NCBI GenBank assembly: GCA_022419385.1
Contig: JAJUBI010000005.1
Location: forward strand, 3,286,001-3,350,000
DNA from: Paraconiothyrium sp. Pb-2020
Lineage: Eukaryota > Ascomycota > Dothideomycetes > Pleosporales > Didymosphaeriaceae
Length of the DNA stretch: 64,000 bases
Reading direction: 5' to 3'
Numbering within the stretch: the stretch's first letter is position 1; each line of letters begins with the position of its first letter. The notes under the pieces are model-generated. The model did not search any database. It was not told the origin of the DNA and worked only from the letters and a program-made list of their open reading frames with translations. The position numbers were made by a program, and so were the translations under genes. This document shows positions 37,054 through 47,471 of the stretch, one piece after another.

Positions 37054-39006
37054 TCAAGCTTCTAACGTAGCGCCGTAAACAGGTGCGTACGAGGGCCGGT
37101 TTCTTCCAACCCACGGTCCCACCGGGCCGACCATTTCCGGCTTCAGATCTCCAATAGTGTTTGCGCCTATGTTCCGCATCGTATTTGTGATTTCTTCTTG
37201 AAAAACTGCGGAAATCTCAGCGCTACTCAATTTCAATCGTTTCAAGTACTCTCACTCTGTAATACTCTCGCTACACCGTCCTCACCATGTGTTCCGTTTG
37301 CGTATAAGATCGGTCGTCCAATTCCAACGGCTTTTGCGCCTAAAGCTATCGCTTTTACGACGTCGGCCCCGCTGCGTACACCGCCATCCACCATGACTTC
37401 GACCTTAGAAAAAAGGTCTGGCCGTAATTCACGGAGCTCATAGAGCACATCAATAGGTGCCGGGGCGTAATCTGCTTGGCGACCCCCATGATTGGACTGG
37501 ACGGCAATTTCAGTAAAGGATCCCTCCAGGACGCGAGTTCGGGCCCAGTGCTTGACTTACAATAATGACACCGTCGGCGCCATGCTCAGCACACAACTGT
37601 ACATCTTCTACGGATTGTACGCCCTTGATGATAATTGGCAAATGCGTGTGCTTTCTGACAAAGCCTATGTCGCTCCACGTCAGGTTCGAATCTTGGTACC
37701 CACTAATCACTTCTGAAACACTCTTCTCTTCCGCCCGAGCGACCGGTGCAGTAGGTGATATGTGTGTATGTGTATCATTCATCTCTCTTAGTTTTCCTCT
37801 CACGTCCAGCGTCCGTTTTGACTGCCAACATACATCTACCGTCAAAATGATAGCGCTGGCGCCAAGCTGAGTAACACGTTTGATGAGTGCGGAGGACGCA
37901 GACCGGTCTTTGTTGAGGTAGAGCTGGAAGACGAGTGGCTGGCCTTCCAATCTCGCATTGAACAATTCTTCTAAGCTACAGCTCGCGTTCGCGGATATTG
38001 CTTGGACAATACCGGACGTGCCAGCCGCTTTGGTCAGATTCACTTCTCCAAGAGGATGTCCCAGTTTGGCCATTGCAGCAGGCGCGATGAATATTGGCAT
38101 CGAGGTCGGCACACCAAGAAACGCTGTTGTGGTTGAGCCATGTGACATATCTCGTAAGATTCTCGGTCGGAAGAAATATCTCCCCCAGGCTTCGCGATTG
38201 TCACGGAACGTAGCTTCCTCATCAGACGCGCTTCGATAATACGCCCAAGCTGTCGTGCTGAGTACGCGCTCCGCCCAGTTCTCAAACTCTTGCACCAGGA
38301 GCATGTTCGCAACTGGAGGCATATCCTCTCTTGCCTTTGCCTGCCGTGTCTCATCTTCGCTCGGCTCCCGTTCGTTTGATGCCGGAAGAGTTTCAGGATC
38401 AATGGGTCCAACGCAGTATTCTGGGGGAAGAGTTCCGATGGCATCGGGCGGATGTAAAAGCGTGAATTTGGTACTCGCATCTCTTCCTGCCTGTTGCAAT
38501 ATGGCAGATCGACCTCCTGGATGCGCTCCTAGGAAGTTTGTCATGTTGTAGACCATTCCCTTAATCACTCAGCCTACCGCCTCTAACCCTTTCGATGGAT
38601 TCTACTTACGTTGATGATAACCCAACAATCATCCTCCGTGGTGTGTTTTTGTACTTCCTCATATGAGACCAAGGACGGTCGTTCATACTGAAGTGGTTTT
38701 TCAGTCTCACATTGTACAGCCTGTTGCTCGTGGAATAGATAGCCGACAGCGATAACCTACAACAAGTTTTAGCAACTGCATGTAGCCTACAAAGTCCAGT
38801 TCGCGTACGGATGCAGCGATAAATACGCCGATTCTATAGCCTGAAGAGGGAAACGATCCAGGACGATCGCCTGAACCTACACGAGTGGTCGTCCTTCGTG
38901 TTGTCGTCGATAATGTGCGAATCGCTTGCGGTCGGCTTTGTGTTGCAGGTTTGATGATCTCAAAGCTCCTCCGCGCATGCTGCCATACCGTACGTGGTGA
39001 GGTCAT
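37054..39006 (-). CDS. Flavocytochrome b2-type FMN-dependent 2-hydroxyacid (L-lactate) dehydrogenase
   Basis: Predicted to oxidise L-lactate or a related 2-hydroxyacid to the 2-oxoacid, passing electrons through heme to cytochrome c in the mitochondrial intermembrane space. Five exons: 39,006-38,809, 38,756-38,610, 38,559-37,561, 37,496-37,256 and 37,205-37,054. They join in frame to 578 residues. An Arg/Ser/Thr-rich presequence (1-45) precedes a membrane segment (about 59-74, IGVFIAASVIAVGYLF). The cytochrome b5 domain (about 92-165) has HPGG with His128 and a second candidate heme ligand, His151. The FMN domain (about 190-565) has APAAMAKLGHPLGE, LTVDV, IIIKGVQ (Lys427), SNHGGRQAD (catalytic His451) and DGGVRSGADVVKA followed by VGIGRP. 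The architecture matches yeast Cyb2; substrate specificity is not readable from sequence. The frame looks intact. Confidence 0.93.
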
Positions 39007-39492
39007 GGTGACTAGAGAGTGAAGGAATCTTCATGGAATAGACGGAGCATCCAGCGCATAATGAACGGGTGCGGCATCTCAGATTTCGCCGTCGACCTCG
39101 CGCCGCGCATTGCGTCAAGCACAGCAACGACGCGATTGGAATCACAGGTGCACCGGGCTGAATTGCTGAACTGGGACATGTTGTGGGCTGTGTACTGCAA
39201 AAAGAGCAGTCGATTGAATGGGCTCCGCAATGCGACTGTACTTGACCAATTATCAGTCGTGTTCGGTCCGATGCCGGCCTCGACAGATGCCGCAGTCAGT
39301 CGCCGACCGGCCTTTGATCTCGAACATAGACATGGCCTCGTCCAGAATATTACATTGATGACGTTCAATAGCGTAATAGTCTCCTGTGTGATAGCGGAGT
39401 CGAATGCTAATTGTCGGTTCTTTCATAAGAATCTCGTTGTGTTATGCGAGATTGGTGTCTGTGCTTTCCATAAGTTTTGTGCCTAGGCCCTT
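39007..39492. other. Upstream region of the hydroxyacid dehydrogenase, no gene seen
   Basis: This region holds the promoter side of the minus-strand dehydrogenase. Frames on both strands overlap each other and show no domain, so I call none. Confidence 0.5.
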
Positions 39493-39753
39493 GGGTCAAT
39501 TTATGGTTTCTGATCATTCTATAAGGCCTCGTTGGTTGAGCTTACTACTAGTATATGAATGATTGGTTGGGACTACTATCGGTATATAAGTGATTGGGTA
39601 ACCTCCTATCTATAAGGTCTGGTTGATAGCTACCAGTACTACGCATCTAATTACGCATCTATCTACCAGAGGTAAGTGACTAATCACTAATATACTAATA
39701 GTAAGCTCAATCAAGAAGACCTTATAGAATAATCAGAACCCACAAATTGAAAC
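39493..39753. mobile_element. MITE-like element with long terminal inverted repeats
   Basis: About 260 bp of AT-richer sequence whose two ends are near-perfect inverted repeats over about 60-75 bp. The left arm includes TCAATTTATGGTTTCTGATC (from 39,496) and continues through TTCTATAAGGCCTCGTTGG and TTGAGCTTACTACTAGTATAT. The reverse complement of the right arm (ending about 39,750) reads the same with mostly C/T differences. It has no coding capacity and could fold into a hairpin. I could not fix the target duplication, so the superfamily is open. Confidence 0.75.
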
Positions 39754-40359
39754 CGTAGACCGTGGGCACAACACTTATGGAAATGACAATTATAGGCTTG
39801 CCATATGTTTGGAGGGAGCGGGCCTGAGATGTTGAGGGACATCTACTTCAGCACGTTTCAGTGCAAAACATCGAAAATGGTAACAGAGTTCTCCTCTAGT
39901 GCTTGTGCTGTGGCACTGTGCTCATACCAAGGAGCCAAACGTTGGAAGGTACCTACCATAGGTACGTTGACTCTAGCTGCAACCCTGCTGAAAACATTAA
40001 TGTTATGAGAGTTTGTGGTGGCACGTGTGGAGTGATCAAACAACTTGCAATTACCTGGATCAATCGCCATCTCGTTCGAATTAGGTGGCCTCTATCAGAC
40101 CACCCCTGGGAATATATGCACGGACTTTGTGCTCGAGCGTTAACGATACAGCGCGACGAATGTCAACGTCTACTGACGTTGCCTAGTAGGAAGAGTTCGC
40201 CCTCCTTTCCGGTTCCTCCGTCATATCAAGGATAGACGTTGTACAGCTACTGTAGAATCTGCCGCCCTCCTCAGCCTACCTCATCGTTTCGAGGGACGCT
40301 TGCTCTTGCGCATGACTCATATGTGGGTATCCTAACGACTGCAGCACCTTTGCTGTTGT
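39754..40359. other. Intergenic, nothing recognised
   Basis: About 600 bp of normal composition between the MITE and the aquaporin remnant. Frames on both strands overlap without domain resemblance. Confidence 0.5.
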
Positions 40360-41208
40360 TCAACGCTGCTTTTCCCTGACCTCGTGATTGGGATTCTTCG
40401 TTGAATTGTTGTCGTCATCTCCATCTTGCCCTGGGTTCGCCATCTCATACTCCAGCATTTTTATGAACTTGTAGAAGCCAATAGCGAGGAGACTGCCAAT
40501 CGCGGGTCCGACCCAGTATATCCAGTGTTCGGTGTCGTACATGTTCGTAACAACGCAAGGACCAAGACTTCGTGCTGAGTTGAGTGATACACCCGTATAG
40601 TACACGCCGACCAACTCTGCAACAAAAAACGCTAACCCTATCCCTACAGGCGCAAGAAAGTGTTTCTCCTTGCAAGTATGAGAATGGTGAAGACGAGCTC
40701 AGCAGTTATTAACGCTTGATGAAAACACTTTGGGTAAGGGAAGTACCCTCTGAAAGAGTGGTACGGACGTTCAACGGCGTGGGAAACATGGCAAGGACCA
40801 GGGCAGACGCAGTGATGCTGCCGATTATTTGTGACGCGAAAAGACAGGGCCGTGGTCGAAATAAGAACCGTTGGTGTCCTTAGCGGCCTCGTCTGAATGG
40901 TTGTCCATGTTGTGTATTTGCAGACTGTTGGTCCGTTTAGGAACAGGTTTCTTGCCTAGGTAAGGTGACCTTGAAGTCTTCACGGTATCTAGTGATTTGC
41001 GGATGGTATCGTCGGTGATGGATGAAGCAGAGGGCGTCACTCGACGGGTTGAGGCTGGCGGTGTGTTCAACATGGGCGTTGTGGAAGGCGTGCCCAGCGT
41101 AGGTCGCTCCTGTGCAGGCTGCACTGTATGTTTGGTCGCGCGGCTCGGAGACCGGTGGGCAAGATACTGTGGCTTCTCACGTGGTACTTTTGCAGTACGC
41201 AAGGTCAA
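40360..41208 (-). pseudogene. Aquaporin/aquaglyceroporin (MIP family) remnant
   Basis: The C-terminal half of a fungal major intrinsic protein is clear: QIIGSITASALVLAMFPTPL (about 40,830-40,770), LITAELVFTILIL (about 40,710-40,675), HFLAPVGIGLAFFVAELVGV, then GVSLNSARSLGPCV (second NPA box, here NSA) and WIYWVGPAIGSLLAIGFYKF. These blocks lie in three successive frames, requiring two one-base deletions (near 40,712 and 40,673). Upstream, 41,208-40,825 is an open frame rich in Pro/Ser/Thr/Arg that could be the cytosolic N-terminal tail. The first three membrane segments and the first NPA box are missing. Family knowledge: such channels move water or glycerol across the plasma membrane. This copy is broken. 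No introns explain the shifts. Confidence 0.75.
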
Positions 41209-42055
41209 GACTGGTGGTGTGGTCGAACGGCTGAAAGCTAGGAAAGGCGACAGAATCTATTAGACCGAAGTCAGCCCCGGACGCTTATCCACTAGAGATT
41301 TCTACAGTGATGTGAATTGACGGCCCGTTTGAACAAGGTTTGGCATCCGGTCGGAGCAGCCATTTTGAAGGGGCGTGTAAACGCGATTCTGGTCAGACAG
41401 GAAGCGACGGTTGTTACGGATGCCGAGAAAGGCTTGAGAGGCGCCGTCACCGTCACCAGGCTGGAAAGCTGGGCAAGCTCGCAGCCTCACATTATACGGA
41501 TAGTGCTAAGGAAACGTTTTTATGCTCGTTGGACGGTCGATGCGGGCGATCCGTCGATCTGGTGAAACCACCCGATTCGCCAATGGGCCCACGGCCTGTT
41601 TCAAGCCTTGCGTCAACACAGGCCCGATAGCTCTCGAGCCTAGATGCATGTGAAACGCTCCAGAAGTTCTGTCGAGGACTTCCATGCATCGTGCCTCATC
41701 GCTCTCCAGAGCTGCATGTTGCCATGGTGTTCGAGACCCCAATCTGCACAGGATGTTTATATGCTACAAGCTAATCACCGACTACGAGCTTTGCGAAAGC
41801 CCTATCCGGTGTGCTTCAAGGATTCCAGGCATGTCAGAATACCGTCATAACACTGGACGAGTATCCAGATGCCCGTCTTCGATACGAGTGTTGCTACCCA
41901 CAGCACGTGCAAACAAGCCGGAAGGAACAGCCAGGCTGCATTGGCAGCGTGCACAGGGACGAGAGGCTATCGCTATTGGCGTAGCAAGGCGCGATAGACG
42001 AGCCAAAGATGTACATGCGAGTGGGATGCATTGACTACAAGAAATGCTCTCACCG
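41209..42055. other. Intergenic, nothing certain
   Basis: About 850 bp upstream of the aquaporin remnant and downstream of the GH5 gene. A short minus-strand stretch near 41,740-41,660 resembles one ankyrin repeat (GSRTPWQHAALE) but has no neighbours, so no gene is called. Confidence 0.4.
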
Positions 42056-43526
42056 CTATCCCATCACCGAAACCTGTGCTTGGCTTAGCGATGCCTTCGC
42101 CCACGGTTTCCACCACTTCTCGATGCCCTCCTCGAACTGCCATCCGTCCCACTCATAGTTGGTAAGAGCCCAAGTATCGGAAACGCCCTGTCCACCGCTG
42201 CGTATCCTATAACTTCCAGCCAAACTCCACATAGCCCAGCTCACATTATTCTTTGTAGTGAACTGTTTAAGACAGCCTTGCAGTGTGTCATTGAAGATTG
42301 ACGAATCTTGGGCTGAACCAAACTCGGACAAGATGACGGGCGTTTGTCGTACAGCTTTTGGACAGTCCTTTGTGATGTTGCATGCGGTCGGTGCATTTAT
42401 GCCCAGCGCATTGAAGCCAGACTGGTAAAGCTCGGCTTCAATGATAGGGCAGCTGCCTGTGTCGAGGTTTTCGGACATGCTGTAAAGATGCAGTTCGTAG
42501 ACGACTTTGTCACCCCAGGGGTGGGAGCCGAGGTCGAAGACGACTGGCTTGCGACGGTAGCCATCACGGATCGCGTCGCCTTTGTACAGCGGTGCTGTGT
42601 TGAGGTTCCGCCCAGATGTCCTGTCGCAAGTTTGCGTTAGCAGTCGTACACATTGGCAATATGAGAGCAGCTTACAATGCTGACAAATCCTGGTCGTACT
42701 GCAAGCCGCTCCAGGTCACTAAGATATCAGGGTTCACCGAGTAGATGGCATCCGTAGCCGAGGTGTAGTTGCCCATAAATGTCAACCAATTGTACCCGGT
42801 TGTCGAAGTTGGAGCGGTACTATTTATGGCGCGACGGAGCTCGTTGCGGAGAGACATCGAGACGACGTTCGGGTGTTTCTTCGCCCAATTGGCAACATAC
42901 TGCAGTCCGCGATGCCAATTCTTCACAGGGAAGTTGTAGTCATCAAACCACGCGTTGCCGTCCGTGTTATTACAGCACCATTGCGCTTTTCCCACATGGA
43001 CGTCCGGATGGATGTACAATCCCCTTTCAAGTGCCGCTTCAGCGATGCGATCCCAAACCTCGAAACGACCAGTGTCTTTTGTCCAGCCCTTGTTCCTAGC
43101 AACGATCTCGTTCGTCACCTTGGTACCGTTCTCGTAACCAAGACCTGTGATCATGGCGACCTCAAGCGGAACATCGCTTCCGTTGCGCTCGTAGACTTGA
43201 TCTATCATCTCAATGGCGTATGTGAGGCGGATGAAGTTGAATCCAACGCTCTTAACCAGGTCGAGGATGTCTTCGACGGAGCTCCATTCTACACCTTCAG
43301 GTACCATGGTCTCGCCGGAACCTGGCCAATTGACGCCGGCCCAGGTCACTGCTTCGCCGCGAGAGTTAACGATGTCGCGGTCTTTTGTCGAAAACGGTCC
43401 ATAGGGCCAACTGCCATTGACTGCAGGCTGTCGCGAAAAGACGCCGTCTGCAATGGCAATTGGCGAATGAGCGGTGACAGCTTGAAAAGCTGCTGCAACT
43501 GGCAACACGAGCTGTAGGAAACCCAT
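42056..43526 (-). CDS. Secreted glycoside hydrolase family 5 (cellulase-fold) enzyme
   Basis: Predicted extracellular beta-glycosidase with the GH5 TIM-barrel. Two exons, 43,526-42,676 and 42,620-42,056, joined across a 55-bp intron, give 471 residues. The N-terminus is a signal peptide (MGFLQLVLPVAAAFQAVTAH, cleavage near residue 20). Catalytic positions fit GH5: acid/base Glu229 in SLRNELR, nucleophile Glu383 in VILSEFGSAQD, and ELHLYSM before it. WAGVNWPGSGE near the start is the typical first barrel strand, and several N-glycosylation sequons are present. The ATG at 43,526 was chosen because it begins the signal peptide; the preceding GTG is not a plausible start. Substrate (beta-glucan, mannan or other) cannot be told from these motifs. 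The frame is intact. Confidence 0.9.
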
Positions 43527-44107
43527 CACACTGGTATCGACGTGAGTTGGCGCGCAGACATGGCAGCAAAGCCCTGGATAAGTACCACCTCGCTGGACAT
43601 TGTACCGCTGCCCGCTGTACCTAGTCAGGTACCATCGTTAGCTTGACCATGGCTGTCACCCCGCGAGCCCGGTTATGGCCACTTATCCGATCGGGAAGAT
43701 TCTCCACGAATTGATCATCGTGGGTTGTTCGGTGGTAGACAGGCGTGAGAGGGTAAAAACGAGACCGGCCGGTGCGACGGCTACGCACCTGCTTATTTAG
43801 GAATAGACGGACCGGGCATTTCCCCGCAACACGTGAGTGACGTGACTGATTAGTAGTTTGGTTCTCATAAGATGCATGTGTGCGTGGTGGTGCTGTGATG
43901 ATGATTGCATCTGGCAAATGCTGCATAGAAACATTGTCCTCTACTCTGATTGTCTATTGGAAGCTTTCAGCCTCCTAGTATCTCCGCTCCCTTCACGTGT
44001 ATCCTATGCATCCATGGATGCCAACATTTGTCTTCTGGGCGTCAATGGTCCTTTCATGCTCATCTCTACGGTTCTCCCTAATTCCGACCGACTTCAGAAC
44101 TGTGATA
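43527..44107. other. Intergenic, promoter side of the GH5 gene
   Basis: This 581-bp gap lies between two minus-strand genes. It should hold the GH5 promoter and the 3' end of the GH47 gene. No other feature is seen. Confidence 0.5.
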
Positions 44108-45932
44108 TTATATCGCTAGCGGCCTGCGCAGCGGATGTGCCTCTGTATTAAAAACATATTCATCTAGGCTTACCAGGCTAGGGTCCGAGAAGATGAGATA
44201 GAAGTATTTCAAAGTCTCCGCCATCCAAAAGCTCTCGCACTCGTCGATCTTTTTCGTCCCTTGAGCTTGCTTGACAGTAACATCTTCGATGGCGGAATGC
44301 GCGATGGCCGTCTCAGTCGCATTGGTGATAGCGGTAAACATAGTCCACGCCGCGTCCTGGAGAGTCGAGTCACCAGTTATACGGTACAGGATGAAGATGG
44401 ATTCGATAGCCTCTGGTCGCAGCAAGAATCTCCTGTCTCCTATTTTGGTCATCCCAGGCTGCAGCCCGTCATGCTCAATAATTTGTGCTGCGTCTTTGTT
44501 ATTATCAAGCACGTGCTGATCTACAATGCCACGGTGCCATCGCTCCTCGTTCCACTCGCAGTCATTTGGGTCCCGGCAGGGAATGACGTGGAATGTTTCG
44601 GGCATGATGTTGATCGGTGTGGAGTTGTAAGCCCAGATGCACCCGTCCACCAGTTTCCGTGCGACATCAAGTTCGTCGGTGCGGTTGAAAATTTTGGCGG
44701 CGATGCCAACCATGCCGCCTGCGAAGCAAGCGAGATGCTGTGCCTCTGGGTCAAGCTTGACCATGCCCAGATTGCTCATTCGTACGTTGCCTGAGATGAG
44801 AATGTCTTGGTTCTGAGGGGTCAGTGGGCGGAAGAAGAGATGCTGCTTTGCCGCTTCAATGGCATGTTGGTACAGAGTGCGATACTGTTCCTGCCGCCCG
44901 CCAAGCATCAGAAATTCTTTAGGAAGATATTCGTACAGCGAGTCGGACATGGCGCCGAACGTGAAAGTCTTATATGCGGTCAAGTCGTTGTCGACGGGAC
45001 TCACGGTGATAGGAATGAGTCCTGGAATTGCAGTGGAGTTCTGCTGCTTCTCGATCAGATCCGATATCCTCTGAACAGCATCGTAATACTTCGCATCACC
45101 TGTTAGCTGCGTGAGGCGGGTAAATTCCAAGCTCAAAGAGCCCAGTTCCGCGCTCAGTGCGCTCATCGGAGCTTCCTGATCCACGTGCAGTGCGCCACTG
45201 TACAATGTCAGCCCAATTGTCTAGATGCGACGGGTATCAGGACACGTACTTGACCCAGTCCCAGCGTGTAATGGGAAGGCGGTTGGGAGTATCGAAAGCT
45301 CCATACAGCATGTCGCCGAGCTGCACTGCCTTTTCCAAAAGCACGTGGTGTTTCCCGTCACTCAGATCATAGGCACTCAACAGGCCACCGAGATATCGGA
45401 TGTTGGTCTCGAACACGTTCAGGACGGGTTCCGCTGTCGTGCTGAAGTCAATCTTCTGTATCGCCCTAAGGGCCAAATCAAAATCCTCCTCTAAGCCCAT
45501 GATAAGCAATGTGTCTAAAGCATCCACCAATGTAGCAGCGCGATTTCCGAAAGTGTTTCTGAAGCTCGCCGAGAGCGGAGTGACTTCGTCCTGTAACCAT
45601 GCATGCTTCTTGTAGCCGTCCCAAGAATGCACGAATGCCCCCTTCACTGCAGCCTGCCTGTGCAGCCTCTCTTGCCTGTTGTTCTCTGTTTCGACGCCGA
45701 AGTGGTGTTGGACCCGAGGGATGGGCAAGGGTGTGCCCTTCGGTAAGGGTATCATCGAGGTAACGGGATATCGTTGAGGCATGTTTCTCCAGACGATCGG
45801 GCTAGTGATCAGGGACGACGAAGTCCCGTTGGTAGGGAGAGGCTCATTTCGTAGGGCGAACTGACGGTAAGCTAGAGACAGCAGGGTAGTGATTGTGCAA
45901 GCAATGGCGAAGCGACGCAGGAAGAAGCCCAT
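44108..45932 (-). CDS. GH47 alpha-1,2-mannosidase (class I, ER/Golgi type)
   Basis: Predicted mannosyl-oligosaccharide 1,2-alpha-mannosidase that trims N-glycans in the secretory pathway. Exons 45,932-45,250 and 45,197-44,108, joined across a 52-bp intron, give 590 residues. A short basic N-terminus and one membrane segment (about residues 8-25) make it a type II membrane protein with a luminal catalytic domain. Family signatures: HSWDGYKKHAWLQDEVTPLS, ATLVDALDTLLIMGL, FTFGAMSDSLYEYLPK, CFAGGMVGIAAK, FLLRPEAIESIFILYR, ESFWMAETLKYFYLIF, and the C-terminal NTEAHPLRRP containing the calcium-binding Thr. Length and motif order are normal. The ATG at 45,932 starts the anchor. It is divergently placed from MED20 with 438 bp between the start codons. 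Confidence 0.95.
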
Positions 45933-46370
45933 AGCCAGCAATCAAAGGAAGAAAAGCGTTCAAGAATGGATCGTCATTGGCATTGATTAGCGTACAGCTC
46001 AACAAGAGAGACCACCGGCTGGGAACAGCGAGTCCTGAACAAAAGTGCGTGATGTCACAACAAGAGAGAGTGCAGGTGGTCAATGTAGGTGCTGAACGAT
46101 CGAGCTGCCCCAAGTGACAGGATAGAGAGCGAAAAAGAAGATTGGACCCGCGAGCAGTGAGCGGAGGCGGTAAGGAGGTCATGTCTCAATGATGGGCTGG
46201 GGGCCTCCTGTGGGCCTGCGTTGCGTGGCTTGCTCTGGCATCCCCGAGCTCATTATCGATAAAGCCAGGGAAGGCGCGACGCGTCGAGGGCGGGCGGGCG
46301 CGCTACGAATCCTCCCCGGCCGCCGTCCTTAGCGCCCACCATACCCAAACGTCAACACACCATTCTCGTC
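45933..46370. promoter_or_regulatory. Shared divergent promoter region, GH47 and MED20
   Basis: 438 bp between the start codons of the minus-strand mannosidase and plus-strand MED20. It becomes GC-rich near 46,250-46,330 (GGGCGGGCGGGCGCGC). Both promoters must lie here. I cannot assign individual binding sites. Confidence 0.55.
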
Positions 46371-47275
46371 ATGAAGTATCACGGGTATGTGCATCCTACG
46401 CAGAAGACCACCCAAAGTCATCGACCCCGTCGGTGCCCTGGGTCGCATTGTGCCCCGTTCGGCATCCTGCGCTGCACTTTTGCACCCTACTTTGACTGAC
46501 CCATACTTGCAGCTTATACTACATTCCCAACCAGGGCGCACAGCTCTCAGCGTCGCTCGACTTTGTAAAGGCCATCGTGGCCGGCATCGAGTCCAGCTAT
46601 CCTCGCGCAAACAAGGCGGGCGCCTGGACACTCTCCCACCGCGTGCTGCGCGACGTCCCTCCGTACAGCGAAACCCCCCAACCAGACTACGCCCATTCAT
46701 ACCAACACCTGCTACACGTATCAACTATCAGTCCAGACCGCACATATAGTCTTATTCAACACCCACCTCAAACCGACCCGAACGGGACTTGCGTCGCCCC
46801 GCTGCAAGTCGCCATAGCCTCGATCCCTCTGAGCCAAAGTGACGCGCATTTTGCTTTTCTGGCCAACCAGATGCCGCTCCTCTGGAGCCCGCAGCGTATG
46901 CTCGACGTCGCAAATGGCAAGACCTACCAGGCTGGCGACTTCCTCATCTACATTGGTGAGCTTCGGTCCAGACGCCAAGTCCAGACTAGTACCCAGACTT
47001 CTCCGGGTGTCGTAGTCTGCGTCTCTACACACGCTGGTGGCCCGGACAACGACCATCACGCCTCGTTTCCACTAGTAGATGAAGGCACCGTAGACTTCGA
47101 GTACGCACAGGCTTCGATACGTGAGCTCTGGAGCACCATCAAGAAGGATATCACCTTTGGTCGCTCCGAGGTCCGCGAGAACATGCAGCTTGCTCAAGAC
47201 TTTGGCGATGATGAAGAGCAAACTCGCGAGGCGGTTGCGCGGATGTGGTGCGAGGCACTGAGCCCAAGATCGTAA
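46371..47275 (+). CDS. MED20: Mediator complex subunit 20 (Srb2-like)
   Basis: Head-module subunit of the Mediator coactivator that links transcription factors to RNA polymerase II in the nucleus. A 14-nt first exon (46,371-46,384, MKYHG) is joined over a 128-bp intron to 46,513-47,275, giving 258 residues. The N-terminus MKYHGLYYIPNQG and the following LDFVKAIVAGIE match fungal MED20; the central LWSPQRMLDVANGKTYQAGDF and LIYIGELR are also typical of the family. The C-terminus (REVARMWCEAL-like) is predicted helical. The start is fixed by the conserved N-terminal strand, which is split by the intron. The frame is intact. Confidence 0.88.
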
Positions 47276-47471
47276 AGTCAGCTATGGATGCTTGAACGCG
47301 CTCTCACGAAGTCAATATGCCAGAGATTGCCATTGATGGTACCGACCGTCAGGGTCACGCGAGCTCAACCCCCATCCCCACCCGCTCAGCAAATACCGTC
47401 AACAAATCTGCGCAGTATGACAGTGCTTCAATTCCTACAATCAGCCTACAACAACACCCCTGTAGTCATTC

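Noticed and set aside
37681..37700. GGTTCGAATC, resembling a tRNA B box
   Set aside because: It lies in the coding exon of the hydroxyacid dehydrogenase (residues GYQDSNL) and no cloverleaf or A box is present.
39019..39486. 155-codon plus-strand frame upstream of the dehydrogenase
   Set aside because: No recognisable domain or splice structure, and overlapped by equally long minus-strand frames. Probably promoter-side non-coding DNA.
41506..41742. Minus-strand stretch resembling one ankyrin repeat
   Set aside because: A single weak match with stops on both sides and no adjacent repeats. Insufficient for a gene call.
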